Shown piece by piece: positions 17,871 through 27,539 of a stretch of DNA of 64,000 nt. Each line of letters opens with the position of its first letter. Within the stretch, counting starts at the first letter, position 1. The notes under the pieces were generated by a model, which was given only the letters and a program-made list of their open reading frames with translations, was not told the DNA's origin and made no database searches. Source of the stretch: Bartonella apihabitans (lineage in GTDB: Bacteria; Pseudomonadota; Alphaproteobacteria; Rhizobiales; Rhizobiaceae); assembly GCF_030758755.1 (NCBI RefSeq), contig NZ_CP132387.1, forward strand, positions 186,001-250,000. Reading direction: 5' to 3'. The translations under genes and the position numbers were made by a program.

Positions 17871-18238
17871 TAAAAAGCTCCCACAATAGCAACACCTATG
17901 GCAACAAAGCTGATGCCGAGAACCCGCATAGAGGTGAGTTTTTCATCAAAAAACAGCCGCCCCAATACCATAATGACAATGATATTGATCGAGCCGAGCA
18001 ATATGCCTTCCGAAAGTGGAACCAATGTTAAAAATGCCATCCATAGCAAAAATTCGGCGACATAGGATATGATACCAAGCCATAATAAGGGTTGGCGGAA
18101 AAGTGCTATCCAATATTGAAAAAGCGACTGCGGTTTGTTTTCCTCGTCCGGTTCTGTTGCAGCACCTTTGAAGGCAAGCTGGCCGACAGTGTCACAGACA
18201 ATATTTCCAAACCATACCAGAAAAATCAGCCAACTCAT
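17870..18238 (-). CDS. Short EamA/SMR-type membrane transporter, subunit 1
   Basis: 122 residues from ATG 18238 (MSWLIFLVWFGN); an upstream in-frame start at 18301 would lie inside the preceding hydrolase gene and lengthen the first segment by a non-hydrophobic leader, so it is rejected. Four membrane helices, with DTVGQLAFKGAA after the first and FFDEKLTSMRVLGISFVAIG at the end. Forms the partner of the next gene; the 2-base gap to the hydrolase stop and the overlap with the next gene show translational coupling. Confidence 0.8.
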   Translation of the reverse strand: MSWLIFLVWFGNIVCDTVGQLAFKGAATEPDEENKPQSLFQYWIALFRQPLLWLGIISYVAEFLLWMAFLTLVPLSEGILLGSINIIVIMVLGRLFFDEKLTSMRVLGISFVAIGVAIVGAF

Positions 18239-18240
18239 TG

Positions 18241-19105
18241 TCAGGCTATCTCGCGAATAAACGGGTTTACAGAAGGGGGTACCAATTGATCTTTTGTGCA
18301 TAAGGCACCAAAGAAATCGGCACTTTCCTGAATGACTTTTTTACGGTCACGGTCAATTGTTATCATATGGTAGCTGTTCTCCAATGGTATCATCTTGACG
18401 GCCTGAAACCGAACGGGCAACAAGTCCCGAATTTGTTTCCATATTGGCAATGTCATCATGGTTTGAATGCATGATAAGGCAGGGAGCTGTAATATCATGC
18501 AATTGTGTCTCGGTTTGTTTTGCAAGTTCCTGCATCTCGGCAAGTGAACCGAGCGGATTTCCGGCAAGTCCACCTTTGGCACTATCGCCTGAAAGCATGC
18601 TTTCGGAAATGGTTTTGCGTATCCGCTCGTCTTTCAAGCCATAAGGCGGTCGTTCGATAAACACACTTTTCTGGAAGATACCGAGCGTTTTGAACCATTT
18701 CAACAAAAATACAGAGCGCTGGATGTAGCGTGGTATCGACCAGCCGTCATAAACGAATGTCGGACCGTAGACGCCAACACCTTTTACATTTTCGGGATGA
18801 TCTGCGGTATATTTGAGTGCCAGAACCGCACCCATAGAAAGTCCGCCGACAAACATTGTGTCGACATGTTCTAAAAGCCGATCCGCCGCACGTATGACAC
18901 TATCATACCAATCATGCCAGCTTGTCGCGAGCAGATCATTTTCATCACCGCAATGGCCTGCAAGTTGCATCCCGTAGACAGTAAAACCGTGCTTATGCAA
19001 ACCTTTGCCCAGAATTTGCATTTCGGCCGGTGTGCCTGTCAAACCATGAATGAGAAGAACGCCAGCCCGACCACCTTTATAGAAAAAGCTGACATCGGTA
19101 ATCAT
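18241..19105 (-). CDS. Alpha/beta-hydrolase (carboxylesterase/lipase-like), frame interrupted
   Basis: About 287 residues after correction. The first 230 residues show the fold: oxyanion HG in LIHGLTGTPAEM (about 18-29), nucleophile elbow GGLSMGA (Ser near 95) and the acid DD in HSNHDDIA. The frame then breaks: near 18400-18409 one extra base (or two missing) shifts the reading, and the end, with the catalytic His in ENSYHMITIDRDRKKV, is in another frame and stops at 18241. That true stop is only 2 bases from the next start, which supports it as native. It resembles EstD/YvaK-type monoacyl esterases with a C-terminal SYHMIT. Probably active in the organism, the break being an assembly indel. 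Confidence 0.8.
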
Positions 19106-19828
19106 GAAGCCACCCTTTCGCGGGCTTTTTCCGGCCGTTGCAGTTTGTGCCAGATTTGCATGATTTCGGCGAAGTTATCGACCTTGATGTGGTCAATGCT
19201 GTTTGCCGCACAATAATCGGCAAGTTTTCCTTTGGCGAGTACAAGATCGGCTTTTCCGGCCGCACAGAAATCAGATGTTCCATCGCCGATATAGAGGGTA
19301 AATCCATTATCCGCATTGGCAAAATGCCGGCATTTGCAATTGCCAGCCGGGCAAGCAACATTTTTGTAGGGAAATTGTAACTGCCAATTATTGTTGCCGG
19401 CATAAAGAAGACGGTTTGCAAAAACCTTGACGTTTTCGAGACCATAACGTTTCAAAATCGTGCGGATGCTATAATCAAGTCCGTCGCTTAAAATGGCAAT
19501 ATCGACACCTTGCCGGTCAAGCAAGCGGACAAAATCGGGAAAAGCCGGATCGATTTTCATTTCATCAAGACATTTTTTAAGTTCGGAGGGCGAGGCCTTG
19601 ATAAGCGCAATCTGTCGCATCATGCATTCACGTGCACCGATTTTGCCCGAAAGCCAATCCTGTTCGATTGATTCCCAGTTTGGAGATGCAAATCTTTCCA
19701 AAAGAACATCTGTCACGTCATTATCGGCAATCGTGCCGTCGAAATCGACAAAGACGCGGGAAAATATGCAGCTGTGAGAATACGGGAGCGCTCAAAGCTT
19801 GAAAAGCATTCGGGAACGTTCTTGTCAT
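19102..19828 (-). CDS. HAD-IB phosphatase (MtnX/phosphoserine-phosphatase-like), frame interrupted near start
   Basis: About 230-241 residues after correction. Catalytic motif I DFDGTIADND is present but has no start codon in its own frame: an in-frame stop lies upstream. One extra base around 19758-19764 (run reading GGGAAAA on the plus strand) restores a frame beginning at ATG 19828 or TTG 19795. Motif II SDG (ILSDGLDYS) and motif III/IV LYIGDGTSDFC are intact, all features of MtnX-like HAD subfamily IB enzymes, which remove phosphate from small phosphorylated metabolites. Overlaps the esterase start by 4 bases; first gene of the operon running to the GlxA gene. Confidence 0.75.
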
Positions 19829-19962
19829 ATTCGTCTTAATCTCCAATAGAAGCCATAACTGGAATTTGGTCAGCTTGATACATAGCGACCTTTTACCTAT
19901 AAACAATAAAGACGAATATGCGTTCTTTGTTGCATTTCTGTAACCGGAAAAGAAAGACCTGC

Positions 19963-20691
19963 ATGAACAAGAAAATTCTTATAATAGAAGATGATACACG
20001 GCTTGCCGAACTTGTTGCCAATTATCTGAAGCGACAAAATTATGATGTAGAGGTGCATCCTCGAGGAGATACTGCCGAAGAGGTCATCAAGCAATTGCTT
20101 CCTGATCTCGTCATTCTTGATGTCATGCTGCCCGGAAAATCCGGTTTCGATGTCTGCCGTGATGTGCGTCCGTTCTATAAAGGCCCGATATTGATTATGA
20201 CGGCAAGCGAAGACGATATTGACGAAATTATCGGGTTGGAACTTGGTGCCGACGATTATATGTCAAAGCCGGTCGAACCACGCCGTTTGCTTGCCCATAT
20301 ACGCGCGCTTTTAAGAAGAAAAGAAAGCGAAACTGTCGACGAAAGCCATCCGGAAAGCGAAACATCACCTTCATCGCGCACGAAACTTGTTTTCGGCAAT
20401 CTTGTCATAGACAAAGATAACCGAGCCGTTCTGATTGATAATAAACCGGTTGATTTTACCACTGCCGAATTCGATCTTTTGTGGCTCCTTGCAAGCCATG
20501 CCGGTCAAATATTATCCCGTGACGACATATTGAATGCTTTGCGTGGTATCGAGTTTGACGGGCTCGATCGGTCGATTGACGCACGCATTTCAAGGCTTCG
20601 CCGCCGTCTTGGCGATGACCTTGAAAATCCGCGTTTTATCAAAACCGTGCGCGCCAAAGGGTATCTTTTCCTGCAATGGGAAGGCGAATAA
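19963..20691 (+). CDS. OmpR/RstA-family response regulator
   Basis: 242 residues from ATG 19963 (an upstream in-frame start at 19918 adds 15 residues not seen in the family). Receiver domain: acidic pocket ED at 9-11, phosphoacceptor Asp53 in LVILDVMLPGKSG, Lys102 in YMSKPVEPR. C-terminal winged helix ends with VRAKGYLF. It binds DNA when phosphorylated, presumably by the kinase encoded 190 bases downstream. It is divergent from the HAD-esterase-DegT operon, whose start lies about 135 bases away, so this operon is a reasonable target. Confidence 0.9.
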   Translation: MNKKILIIEDDTRLAELVANYLKRQNYDVEVHPRGDTAEEVIKQLLPDLVILDVMLPGKSGFDVCRDVRPFYKGPILIMTASEDDIDEIIGLELGADDYMSKPVEPRRLLAHIRALLRRKESETVDESHPESETSPSSRTKLVFGNLVIDKDNRAVLIDNKPVDFTTAEFDLLWLLASHAGQILSRDDILNALRGIEFDGLDRSIDARISRLRRRLGDDLENPRFIKTVRAKGYLFLQWEGE

Positions 20692-20882
20692 GAAAATAGG
20701 TTGAAGCTGTTGCCGAGAACGGGGGAGCTCGCCCGAATAAAAATGATAGCAGGAAGCAGCAAACAAATTGGCATAAAAGCGGCTAATGATTTAAAAAGCG
20801 GATAATCGGGCAATAATCTTCGGGGAAGATAAACAGAAATACGCGAAAAATCGCAAATGACTTCTATGTTTGGTGAAACATT

Positions 20883-22232
20883 ATGACAAATGAAGAACAC
20901 AATGGAGTACGAAAGAGCCGTCGCCGTATGGTCATTTTACGCTCGATCAGTGTGCTTCTTATTCTGTTCTTTTTGCAAGGTGGTGTCGCTTACGGCACTT
21001 TACAATTGTTCCTCGCTTTGCCTGCCAATTGGACGGGCATCATTGATGACGCGGATATAGAACGCGATGCCCATCAAGGCACTGTCTATATGATTGATCA
21101 GGCAATTGCGAGCGAGCCGATGAAGAATCCTGCGGACGTGCTTCAGGAGCTACAACCGCATTTTCATTTCCGCCTCGCTTATATCGACAAGCCCGACCAT
21201 TTTTCCGATGATGTGAAAGAGCAATTGAAATCTTATGATCTCGCTTATGACGACGAAGATGATCATATCTATGCCAAATTGCAATCAGGCGGATACCTCA
21301 AGCTTGGCCCTCTGGTTACGACCGACATTAATGATGCCAATGCCAGCGCAATTTTCATTCTTCTGGCATTGCTCACAATCGTCAACGCTTTGCTGTTTTT
21401 TGCCATTTTATATTTTGCTTTTTCCACATTGTGGCGCGAAGCGCGAGCCATCAGACTGACAGCCAATGCGCTTGGCGAAGGAAATTTGACAGCACGTGTT
21501 CCGAAAATTCGCAGTGAACCGTTAAAAATGATCGGCCATGTTATCAATGATATGGCAACCCGTCTTGAACTTCTCGTTGGTCACAGCCGCACCATGATGC
21601 ATGCTATGGCGCATGAATTCCGCACACCTCTTGCCCGCTTGCGCTTTGGCTTGAGCATGTTGGAAGATTCCGACCCGTCGGAAAAAAAGAAGCTTTATGC
21701 AGGAATTGACAAGGATATAGACGAGCTTGAGCAATTGATAAAAATATCGCTCGATTATTTCCGCATGAACAACAAAAATATGCCGACAAAGCTTGAAAAT
21801 GTCCATATCAAGCGTTGGGCAGAAAACATCATTGACGATCTGTCATTGTTGAAGCCGAAGGGATTTGAAGTCAGTTATAATATTGCCAATGTGGATAGTT
21901 TTATTGACCCGAAATTGGCTGCAATGGCGTTTCGCAATATCATTCTGAACGCTTTCAAATACGCCCGTTCAAAGGTTTATATCCATGTTTATAAACAGGA
22001 TGACGCGCTGATTTTCGAATTCGATGATGATGAACCGGGCGTGGCAGAAAACGTTAGAGAAGAAATATTCTCTCCTTTTTTCCGGCTTGATAATGATAAA
22101 TCCGGCTCACATGAGGGATATGGGGTTGGTCTTTCTTTCGTGCGTGCTATTGCAGAACTCCACCATGGTTCGGCTTTTGTCCTTTCAAGCCGCTTGGGAG
22201 GCGCACGTTTTGTCATGCGCTTCGGGCTTTAG
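20883..22232 (+). CDS. Sensor histidine kinase (RstB/EnvZ-like)
   Basis: 449 residues. Membrane helix at about 18-45, a periplasmic sensing segment to about 155, a second helix at about 156-180, then HAMP, and the H-box MAHEFRTPLARL with phosphorylated His244. The ATPase domain has the N-box NIILNAFKYA, the DDDEPGV G1-like box and EGYGVGLSF (G2). The periplasmic part is rich in acidic residues (DDEDDHIY), a feature of some kinases that sense cations or cationic peptides; this is inference. Partner of the response regulator upstream. The 190-base spacer holds no obvious hairpin. Confidence 0.88.
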   Translation: MTNEEHNGVRKSRRRMVILRSISVLLILFFLQGGVAYGTLQLFLALPANWTGIIDDADIERDAHQGTVYMIDQAIASEPMKNPADVLQELQPHFHFRLAYIDKPDHFSDDVKEQLKSYDLAYDDEDDHIYAKLQSGGYLKLGPLVTTDINDANASAIFILLALLTIVNALLFFAILYFAFSTLWREARAIRLTANALGEGNLTARVPKIRSEPLKMIGHVINDMATRLELLVGHSRTMMHAMAHEFRTPLARLRFGLSMLEDSDPSEKKKLYAGIDKDIDELEQLIKISLDYFRMNNKNMPTKLENVHIKRWAENIIDDLSLLKPKGFEVSYNIANVDSFIDPKLAAMAFRNIILNAFKYARSKVYIHVYKQDDALIFEFDDDEPGVAENVREEIFSPFFRLDNDKSGSHEGYGVGLSFVRAIAELHHGSAFVLSSRLGGARFVMRFGL

Positions 22233-22270
22233 GGCGGGAAAAATACGGCTTTCTTGAAAAAATACGCTTT

Positions 22271-23146
22271 TTAAAGATAAGCGGAAAGCGTTTCAATGAG
22301 TTTGCTATTCAACTCATGCTGTTCTTTTTGCCACTTTGTAACGAGTTCGTCGGAAACGCTTGTTTGCCCGTCAAGTCTACTTAAAAGACTTTTCCAGAAA
22401 CTGTGATAAGTGTAATTGGAAACTTCTCCGGTAATATCACAGGCTTCAAGTCTGGAACCGATATTGGTGATAAGGTCGGTCAAATGCCGCGGCTCCATCT
22501 CGCCCTGATCCCAATTGGTATGGATAAATTGCGGCGAAAGCGCATCCTTGTCTATTGACAGATAAACGGGAAGATTTTCTTTATAAATGCTGCTGATGAA
22601 AGCCGACATCATGTCATCGACATTGGCAAATGTCTGGAAAGCATTTTTCAAGCCTAGAATATTTGCCCAGCTCACATCCACTTTTGTCGACCAATAGGTC
22701 AATTTGTTGGACATAAGCGGTTTCAAGCGGTTTTCGACGGCATGTTTCACACCAATATCGCCCGAGGTAATGCCGACAACGTGAACATGGTCGACAAACG
22801 GCAAAGAAGCAGCATGGCTGATCCATGAACCACAATGGATACCGAAAGGATAACGCATATTGTCGGGATGGTTATCAATCACAATGAGCGTTAAGGGTTC
22901 TTGTTTTAGATGTTTGTGACAATGTTTTATCAATAACTGGCTGACATGGTGATAATCGCCACTTCCAAGAAATACCGGTTCATAAGTTTCCGGCATTTGT
23001 TTTTCAAGTTCCATTTCGAGCTTACGAAAATTGCCAAAAGTCGTGGCGTAACGGATACGGTCTTGCCACCCGCTCAAATCGATATTGATGGAACTGTCGA
23101 ATGTTCCCACACTATTATCAAAATCGAGGACAACCGGATTTTTCAT
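22271..23146 (-). CDS. Arginase-fold (ureohydrolase-like) protein
   Basis: 291 residues. Manganese-binding motifs of the arginase/agmatinase/histone-deacetylase fold are recognisable: VIDNHPDN (equivalent to DAHxD, about 90-97) and LSIDKDALSP (equivalent to DxDxxDP, about 195-204), plus GSGDYHHV near 62. Sequence outside the motifs is unlike classical arginases, so the substrate may be a guanidino compound or amide other than arginine. Start ATG 23146 overlaps the stop of the GNAT-type gene (ATGA), showing coupling. Ends convergently with the histidine kinase gene. Confidence 0.7.
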   Translation of the reverse strand: MKNPVVLDFDNSVGTFDSSINIDLSGWQDRIRYATTFGNFRKLEMELEKQMPETYEPVFLGSGDYHHVSQLLIKHCHKHLKQEPLTLIVIDNHPDNMRYPFGIHCGSWISHAASLPFVDHVHVVGITSGDIGVKHAVENRLKPLMSNKLTYWSTKVDVSWANILGLKNAFQTFANVDDMMSAFISSIYKENLPVYLSIDKDALSPQFIHTNWDQGEMEPRHLTDLITNIGSRLEACDITGEVSNYTYHSFWKSLLSRLDGQTSVSDELVTKWQKEQHELNSKLIETLSAYL

Positions 23147-24242
23147 CAGTTTTGCTCTCCTTGAAGTTCAAGATGGGCATCACTTTCAAAATGATGCCGG
23201 AAGTGCTTCAATATCCCTCGCAATAAAGGATTGCGAATATAGACAGCATGGCGTGTGTAAACGAATTTTGCGCCAAGATAGGCTTTGATTTCAGGGTCGG
23301 TCCAACCGGCAACATAATATTTGAAACCGTTGAGGCGGGCATATTCAAGATTGAAAAACCAGCTTATGAAATAAAGATTATTGTCGGTTGCAAGCGGGTA
23401 ATCGAAGCCGATATATTTATCGACAAGCATGTCCTTATAGGCAAAACAGATATTGTAACCGATGAGCTTGCCACTTTTTTTATAGACAATAACGCGCAAG
23501 CTTTCGTCGTCCGTATGTAGCAAATCGTAGAAAAACTCTTCGCTCAAAAGATCGAAATGGATTTCGCTTTGTTGAAAAACCTGTAAATAAAGCTGGTAGA
23601 AATGTTTGATCACCTCGTCACTTTGAAGATAAGGCGAGCTGGCGGTTAAAACATCAATTTCCAGATTTTCCATGGCACGGAGTTTCCGGCGAAAATCCTT
23701 ACGGCGATTTTTCGAAAAACGGGAAAGAAAATCATCCTGTGAAGAATAATCGACAGGCACATAGGCAAGCGCTTGACCGGCAACAGAAATAAAGCCCGCC
23801 TGTTCCAGTTTTTCAAGAAAATCGGCAGTTTTTCTCGCGTCTTGATCGGATATCAGCGGCGAAGGAGCGGGCAAATCTTTAACAATAACAAGCGGGTAAT
23901 TTTTGCCTTCTTTTTCTTTCAAAAAAAGCGCGGCCTTCGTTGTATCAAACGGCGTAGGCAGAGGGAAAATTCCGAGACAGTTGTGCCGACAAACAATGTT
24001 TTATATTTCAACAGCCACGACCAGAATTTATAGAACGGGATTTTTTTCAAACGCTTTTGATCTTCATTATCCATTGTTGTGGTGAGATCAAAGAGAGCTG
24101 AAAAAACCGGAAGTCCGACCTCGGAAATATCGGCTTTGAAATCAACAGGCGGGTGGCGCAAAAAATCGCTTAAAAGATAATCGGGTTCAAGCTTGTTTGA
24201 CCAAGCTTTAATGGCATTGTCTGTCTCTTTTCGATTGTCCAT
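23146..24242 (-). CDS. GNAT/FemAB-like acyltransferase, frame interrupted
   Basis: About 365 residues after correction. The N-terminal part (ATG 24242, 80 residues) reads to about 23966, where a base appears to be missing in a TTTTCCC run (plus strand GGGAAAA); the protein continues in another frame from PLPTPFDTTKAALFLKEKEG to the stop at 23146. The C-terminal half has the acyl-CoA transferase layout seen in GNAT/FemAB proteins: KNRRKDFRRKLR, then VIVYKKSGKLIGYNICFAY and YIGFDYPLA with a late NLEYARLNGFKYYVAG. It would transfer an acyl or aminoacyl group to an amine. Coupled to the arginase-fold gene. Confidence 0.6.
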
Positions 24243-24425
24243 ATTTCGCCGGTTTGTCCATCAAATGTTTTGAAAGAAGCGGATAGAAATTCGCTTACGC
24301 GTGTTCACCTCATGCAGAACTGACTATCAGCACGCTTTATAAAAAGCCTGGAATTTCAAAAAATTGCGAAGCAACATTTTAGAAAACACTGCGAAGGGGA
24401 AAACTTCCCCCTTCACAAAAAAGGT

Positions 24426-24456
24426 TTTCCGAACCGGAATTAAAACCGGTCGGAAA
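24426..24456 (-). terminator. Hairpin terminator of the class III aminotransferase
   Basis: TTTTCCGAACCGG (24426-24438) pairs, with one bulge, with CCGGTCGGAAA (24446-24456). It lies just after the aminotransferase stop and is followed on the minus strand by a T-run. Confidence 0.55.
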
Positions 24457-24460
24457 GATT

Positions 24461-25873
24461 TTATTGTTCTTTCTTTGCACGCGTAATCAATTGATCAAGC
24501 AGTGAAATTGCTTTGTCAATTTCTTCTGTTGTGATGAGAAGCGACGGTGCAAGGGTGATGACGTTTTTATAATAGCCACCGACATCAAGAACGAGACCGG
24601 TTTTTTTGCCCTGCCAGTCAAGATCACCTGAAAGGCCGATGTCGACCATGCGATCAAGAAGCGCTTTGTTCGGTGTGAAGCCGTCTTCGGTGCAAATTTC
24701 GGCACGCAAGGCCAAGCCCAAACCGTCAACATCACCAATTTCCGGGTGACGTTTCTGGAGATCTTGTAATCCTTCCAGAAAATGTTTGCCCTTTTCCATA
24801 ACCATGGTTTCATAATCGGTTTCACCAAGCATATGGAAAACTTCAACACCGAGAGCGGTTCCGAGCGGATTCGAGGCGAATGTTGAATGGGTTGACCCCG
24901 GAGGGAATATTTTTGGATTGATCAATTCTTCACGCGCCCAAAGGCCACCCAAAGGATTAAGACCATTGGTAAGCGATTTGGCAAAAACAAGAACATCAGG
25001 GGTAACACCGAAATGTTCAATCGACCATAATTTGCCTGTGCGATAAAATCCCATCTGGATTTCGTCGACGACAAGAAGAATGCCGTGTTCATCAAGAACT
25101 TTCTTGATGCCTTTAAAGAAGTTTCTTGGCGGAATAACATAGCCGCCAGTCCCCTGAAGAGGTTCGATATAGAAGGCAGCGTATTCGGTTTCGTCAGCTT
25201 TCGGATCCCATACGCCATTATATTCTGTTTCAAACAGACGGGCGAATTCGTTGACACAATGTTCGCCATATTCTTCAACAGTCATTCCTTTAGGACGACG
25301 GAACGGATAAGGGAAGGGCAGGAACATGGCGCGTTCGCCAAAATGCCCGTAACGACGACGATAGCGATAGCTTGATGTGATGGAAGAAGCGCCCAATGTG
25401 CGGCCGTGATAGCCACCTTCAAAGGCAAACATCAGGCTCTTTCCGGCCTTGGCATTACGAACGACTTTTAAAGAATCTTCAATGCATTGCGAGCCGCCGA
25501 CATTGAAATGGATACGCCCGTCAAGACCGAATTTCTTTTTCATATCTTCGGCGATGATTTTTGCCAGTTCGATTTTTGTCGGATGCAAATATTGGCTGGC
25601 AACCTGTGGTAAAGTGTCGATCTGCTTTTTCAGAACATTATCAAGGCGGGGATTTGCGTAGCCAAAGTTACAGGCGGAATACCACATTTGCAGATCAAGG
25701 TAAGGAACACCTTCGAGATCATACATATAGGAGCCTTCACAGCCGGCAAATACTTTTGGCGGGTTTACGTAGTGGACAGTATCACCGAAGGAGCAATATT
25801 TTGCTTCATCGGCAAGTAGCCGAGACTCGAAAGCCTTGGCATCAGAATTTGTCATTTTTTCTGGTTTTGCCAT
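24461..25873 (-). CDS. Class III PLP-dependent aminotransferase
   Basis: 470 residues. Family motifs: GYHGRTLGA region binding the cofactor phosphate, LLVVDEIQMGFYRTG with the Asp contacting the pyridine nitrogen, and FAKSLTNGLNPLGG carrying the Schiff-base Lys (about 292). Resembles omega-amino-acid aminotransferases (4-aminobutyrate, 2,4-diaminobutyrate, taurine-type), which move an amino group from an omega-amine to pyruvate or 2-oxoglutarate. Single gene, own terminator, and a long AT-rich leader of about 540 bases upstream. Substrate unclear; might relate to amine metabolism encoded nearby. Confidence 0.86.
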   Translation of the reverse strand: MAKPEKMTNSDAKAFESRLLADEAKYCSFGDTVHYVNPPKVFAGCEGSYMYDLEGVPYLDLQMWYSACNFGYANPRLDNVLKKQIDTLPQVASQYLHPTKIELAKIIAEDMKKKFGLDGRIHFNVGGSQCIEDSLKVVRNAKAGKSLMFAFEGGYHGRTLGASSITSSYRYRRRYGHFGERAMFLPFPYPFRRPKGMTVEEYGEHCVNEFARLFETEYNGVWDPKADETEYAAFYIEPLQGTGGYVIPPRNFFKGIKKVLDEHGILLVVDEIQMGFYRTGKLWSIEHFGVTPDVLVFAKSLTNGLNPLGGLWAREELINPKIFPPGSTHSTFASNPLGTALGVEVFHMLGETDYETMVMEKGKHFLEGLQDLQKRHPEIGDVDGLGLALRAEICTEDGFTPNKALLDRMVDIGLSGDLDWQGKKTGLVLDVGGYYKNVITLAPSLLITTEEIDKAISLLDQLITRAKKEQ

Positions 25874-26414
25874 ATTTGCACTCCAAACTAAAAGATAGTC
25901 TGAATTTTAGAGCGCGAAAAAGTTAGGGCTGTTGTGTTTGTGTTTTGCTTTAGTAACAAAACTTATCTTTGCCCGAAAATTACAGAAAAATGCGGTTACA
26001 AAAGCCTTGACCGCATTCGAAATTCTAACTTGAAAGCTAAATAGTTCACTTTTTTAAAGGCCGGAGGAGCTTTTTGTGACCTTCGGTTACAACAGGGGGT
26101 CTTTTCACAGTTGAGGGTAATTGTCTGTCCGAACAATAAAAACATAGCTATTTTCTAAAAATGAAATTTATAGCGAGGTAATTTCTAAAATTCAGACTTA
26201 GAAACAGGTGCACTAATTGAATGAAATACCAAGAATCCGGTTCTTGGAAGTGGAGCAAACTTTAAGAGTAAATAACGGATAAAAGAGACCGGAAATTTTT
26301 CTCAAAAAAAATATTTTTAAGTTGGCAGAAGCTGCCCCTTTCATATAATTGACACTCGTTATTTAATATTTTTCAAGATCAAAAAAGCCCGATTAAGTTC
26401 TACCGGAGAAGAAA
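25874..26414. other. Long intergenic region between divergent genes
   Basis: About 540 bases between the class III aminotransferase (minus) and the amidotransferase (plus). AT-rich; holds both promoters. A small GTGACC-TTCG-GTTAC stem lies near 26076-26091 in a purine-rich stretch. No open frame with coding character was found. Confidence 0.35.
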
Positions 26415-27116
26415 ATGAAAACAGCACTTGTTTTACAACATCTCGCATTTGAAAATGCGGGTTTGATCGGGAATGTTCTTGGCAAACGTGGATATGAACT
26501 GAAAAACCTTGATGCAACGCGCGATGACATTTCTTCGGTTTCGGTGAGTGAAGCGGACATTGTCATTATTCTGGGCGGGCCTATTGGCGTTTATGATGGT
26601 GAACTTTATCCCTTTATCAATCAGGAATTAAAGCTCATAGAAAAGTCCTTGAAAATCAAAAAACCGATGATCGGAGTGTGTTTAGGCGCGCAATTGATTG
26701 CAAGTGCTCTCGGCGCGAAAGTACAACCGATGGGTAAAAAAGAAATCGGCTTTTCAAGCCTGCAATTAACCGATGAGGGACAAAAAAGTCCGCTTGAATT
26801 GATTAGTACAACGCCGGTTCTTCATTGGCATGGTGACCAGTTCGAAATTCCGCATGGGGCGAAGCGTTTGGCAGAAACCGGTATTTGCCCCAATCAGGCG
26901 TTTTCTTACGAAAATATTTTGGCGTTACAATTTCATCTTGAAGCAGATCTCGATTATTTTGAACATTGGTTGGTGGGGCATGCCTCAGAGCTTAACCAAG
27001 CCGGAATTAATCCGGTTGATCTTCGCAACGCCGCCAAAAAATACCAAGGGGATTTGAGAATAAAAGCTGAAAAAATTTTCAATCTCTGGTGTGAGAGAGT
27101 TTTGGAAAAAATCTGA
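26415..27116 (+). CDS. Class I glutamine amidotransferase (GuaA/PuuD-like)
   Basis: 233 residues. Catalytic triad features: nucleophile Cys in IGVCLGAQLIASALG (about 95) and the late His-x-Glu in ALQFHLEADL (about 175-179). Stand-alone class I amidotransferases of this length (related to the GuaA amidotransferase domain) hydrolyse glutamine or gamma-glutamyl compounds. A GGAGAA ribosome site precedes ATG 26415. No synthase partner is adjacent, so it may act as a gamma-glutamyl hydrolase, which would fit the gamma-glutamyl-type aldehyde and amine enzymes at the left of the window; this is speculative. Confidence 0.8.
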   Translation: MKTALVLQHLAFENAGLIGNVLGKRGYELKNLDATRDDISSVSVSEADIVIILGGPIGVYDGELYPFINQELKLIEKSLKIKKPMIGVCLGAQLIASALGAKVQPMGKKEIGFSSLQLTDEGQKSPLELISTTPVLHWHGDQFEIPHGAKRLAETGICPNQAFSYENILALQFHLEADLDYFEHWLVGHASELNQAGINPVDLRNAAKKYQGDLRIKAEKIFNLWCERVLEKI

Positions 27117-27539
27117 TTTTTGCAAACGTCCTTCCGCCAATAAGACAAGCTCTCTAACGGAAATCTTGTTTTGTGAAGCTCCGTCGAAAACGGCTGTCCC
27201 GCTTCATGCATTGGTAATGTTATTGTTAAAGATTGTGCTTTGTGAACTTTCCACGAATTTCGTTCCGGTTTTTGCTTAAAGCAAGAAACGCTCTTTTTAA
27301 AATCGGTTACGAAATTTTGCCCCCCGACATCACGTAAATTCGTTCGATTTTCGCTTTTGTTTATGATGATCTTCAAGGAAATAACTGTTCAGGTTTTTAT
27401 CAATCAAAAAAACAGTAGTTGAGTTATTTTGCCTGCTGTTATTCAGGCAAAATAATCAAATGAGATGCACTCTCCGGTTCTGTCTGCCCGAAGGCCAATT
27501 ATTTCGCCAAATTATTTAGGACCTCATCGGGAAACAAAA
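27117..27539. other. Intergenic region between convergent genes
   Basis: About 420 bases between the amidotransferase and the ETF-QO gene end. Apart from the palindrome at 27424-27455 nothing is recognised; the small open frames here lack coding features. Confidence 0.4.
27424..27455. terminator. Perfect 12-bp palindromic hairpin, probably bidirectional terminator
   Basis: TTATTTTGCCTG (27424-27435) and CAGGCAAAATAA (27444-27455) pair without mismatch around an 8-base loop, between the amidotransferase (plus) and ETF-QO (minus). The flanking A/T arms would serve as T-tracts on either strand. Confidence 0.55.

Noticed and set aside
16276..18238. DegT + two SMR genes as a true arnB/arnEF locus
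   Set aside because: arnA, arnC, arnD, arnT are absent and the PLP Lys context differs; the resemblance is only in layout.
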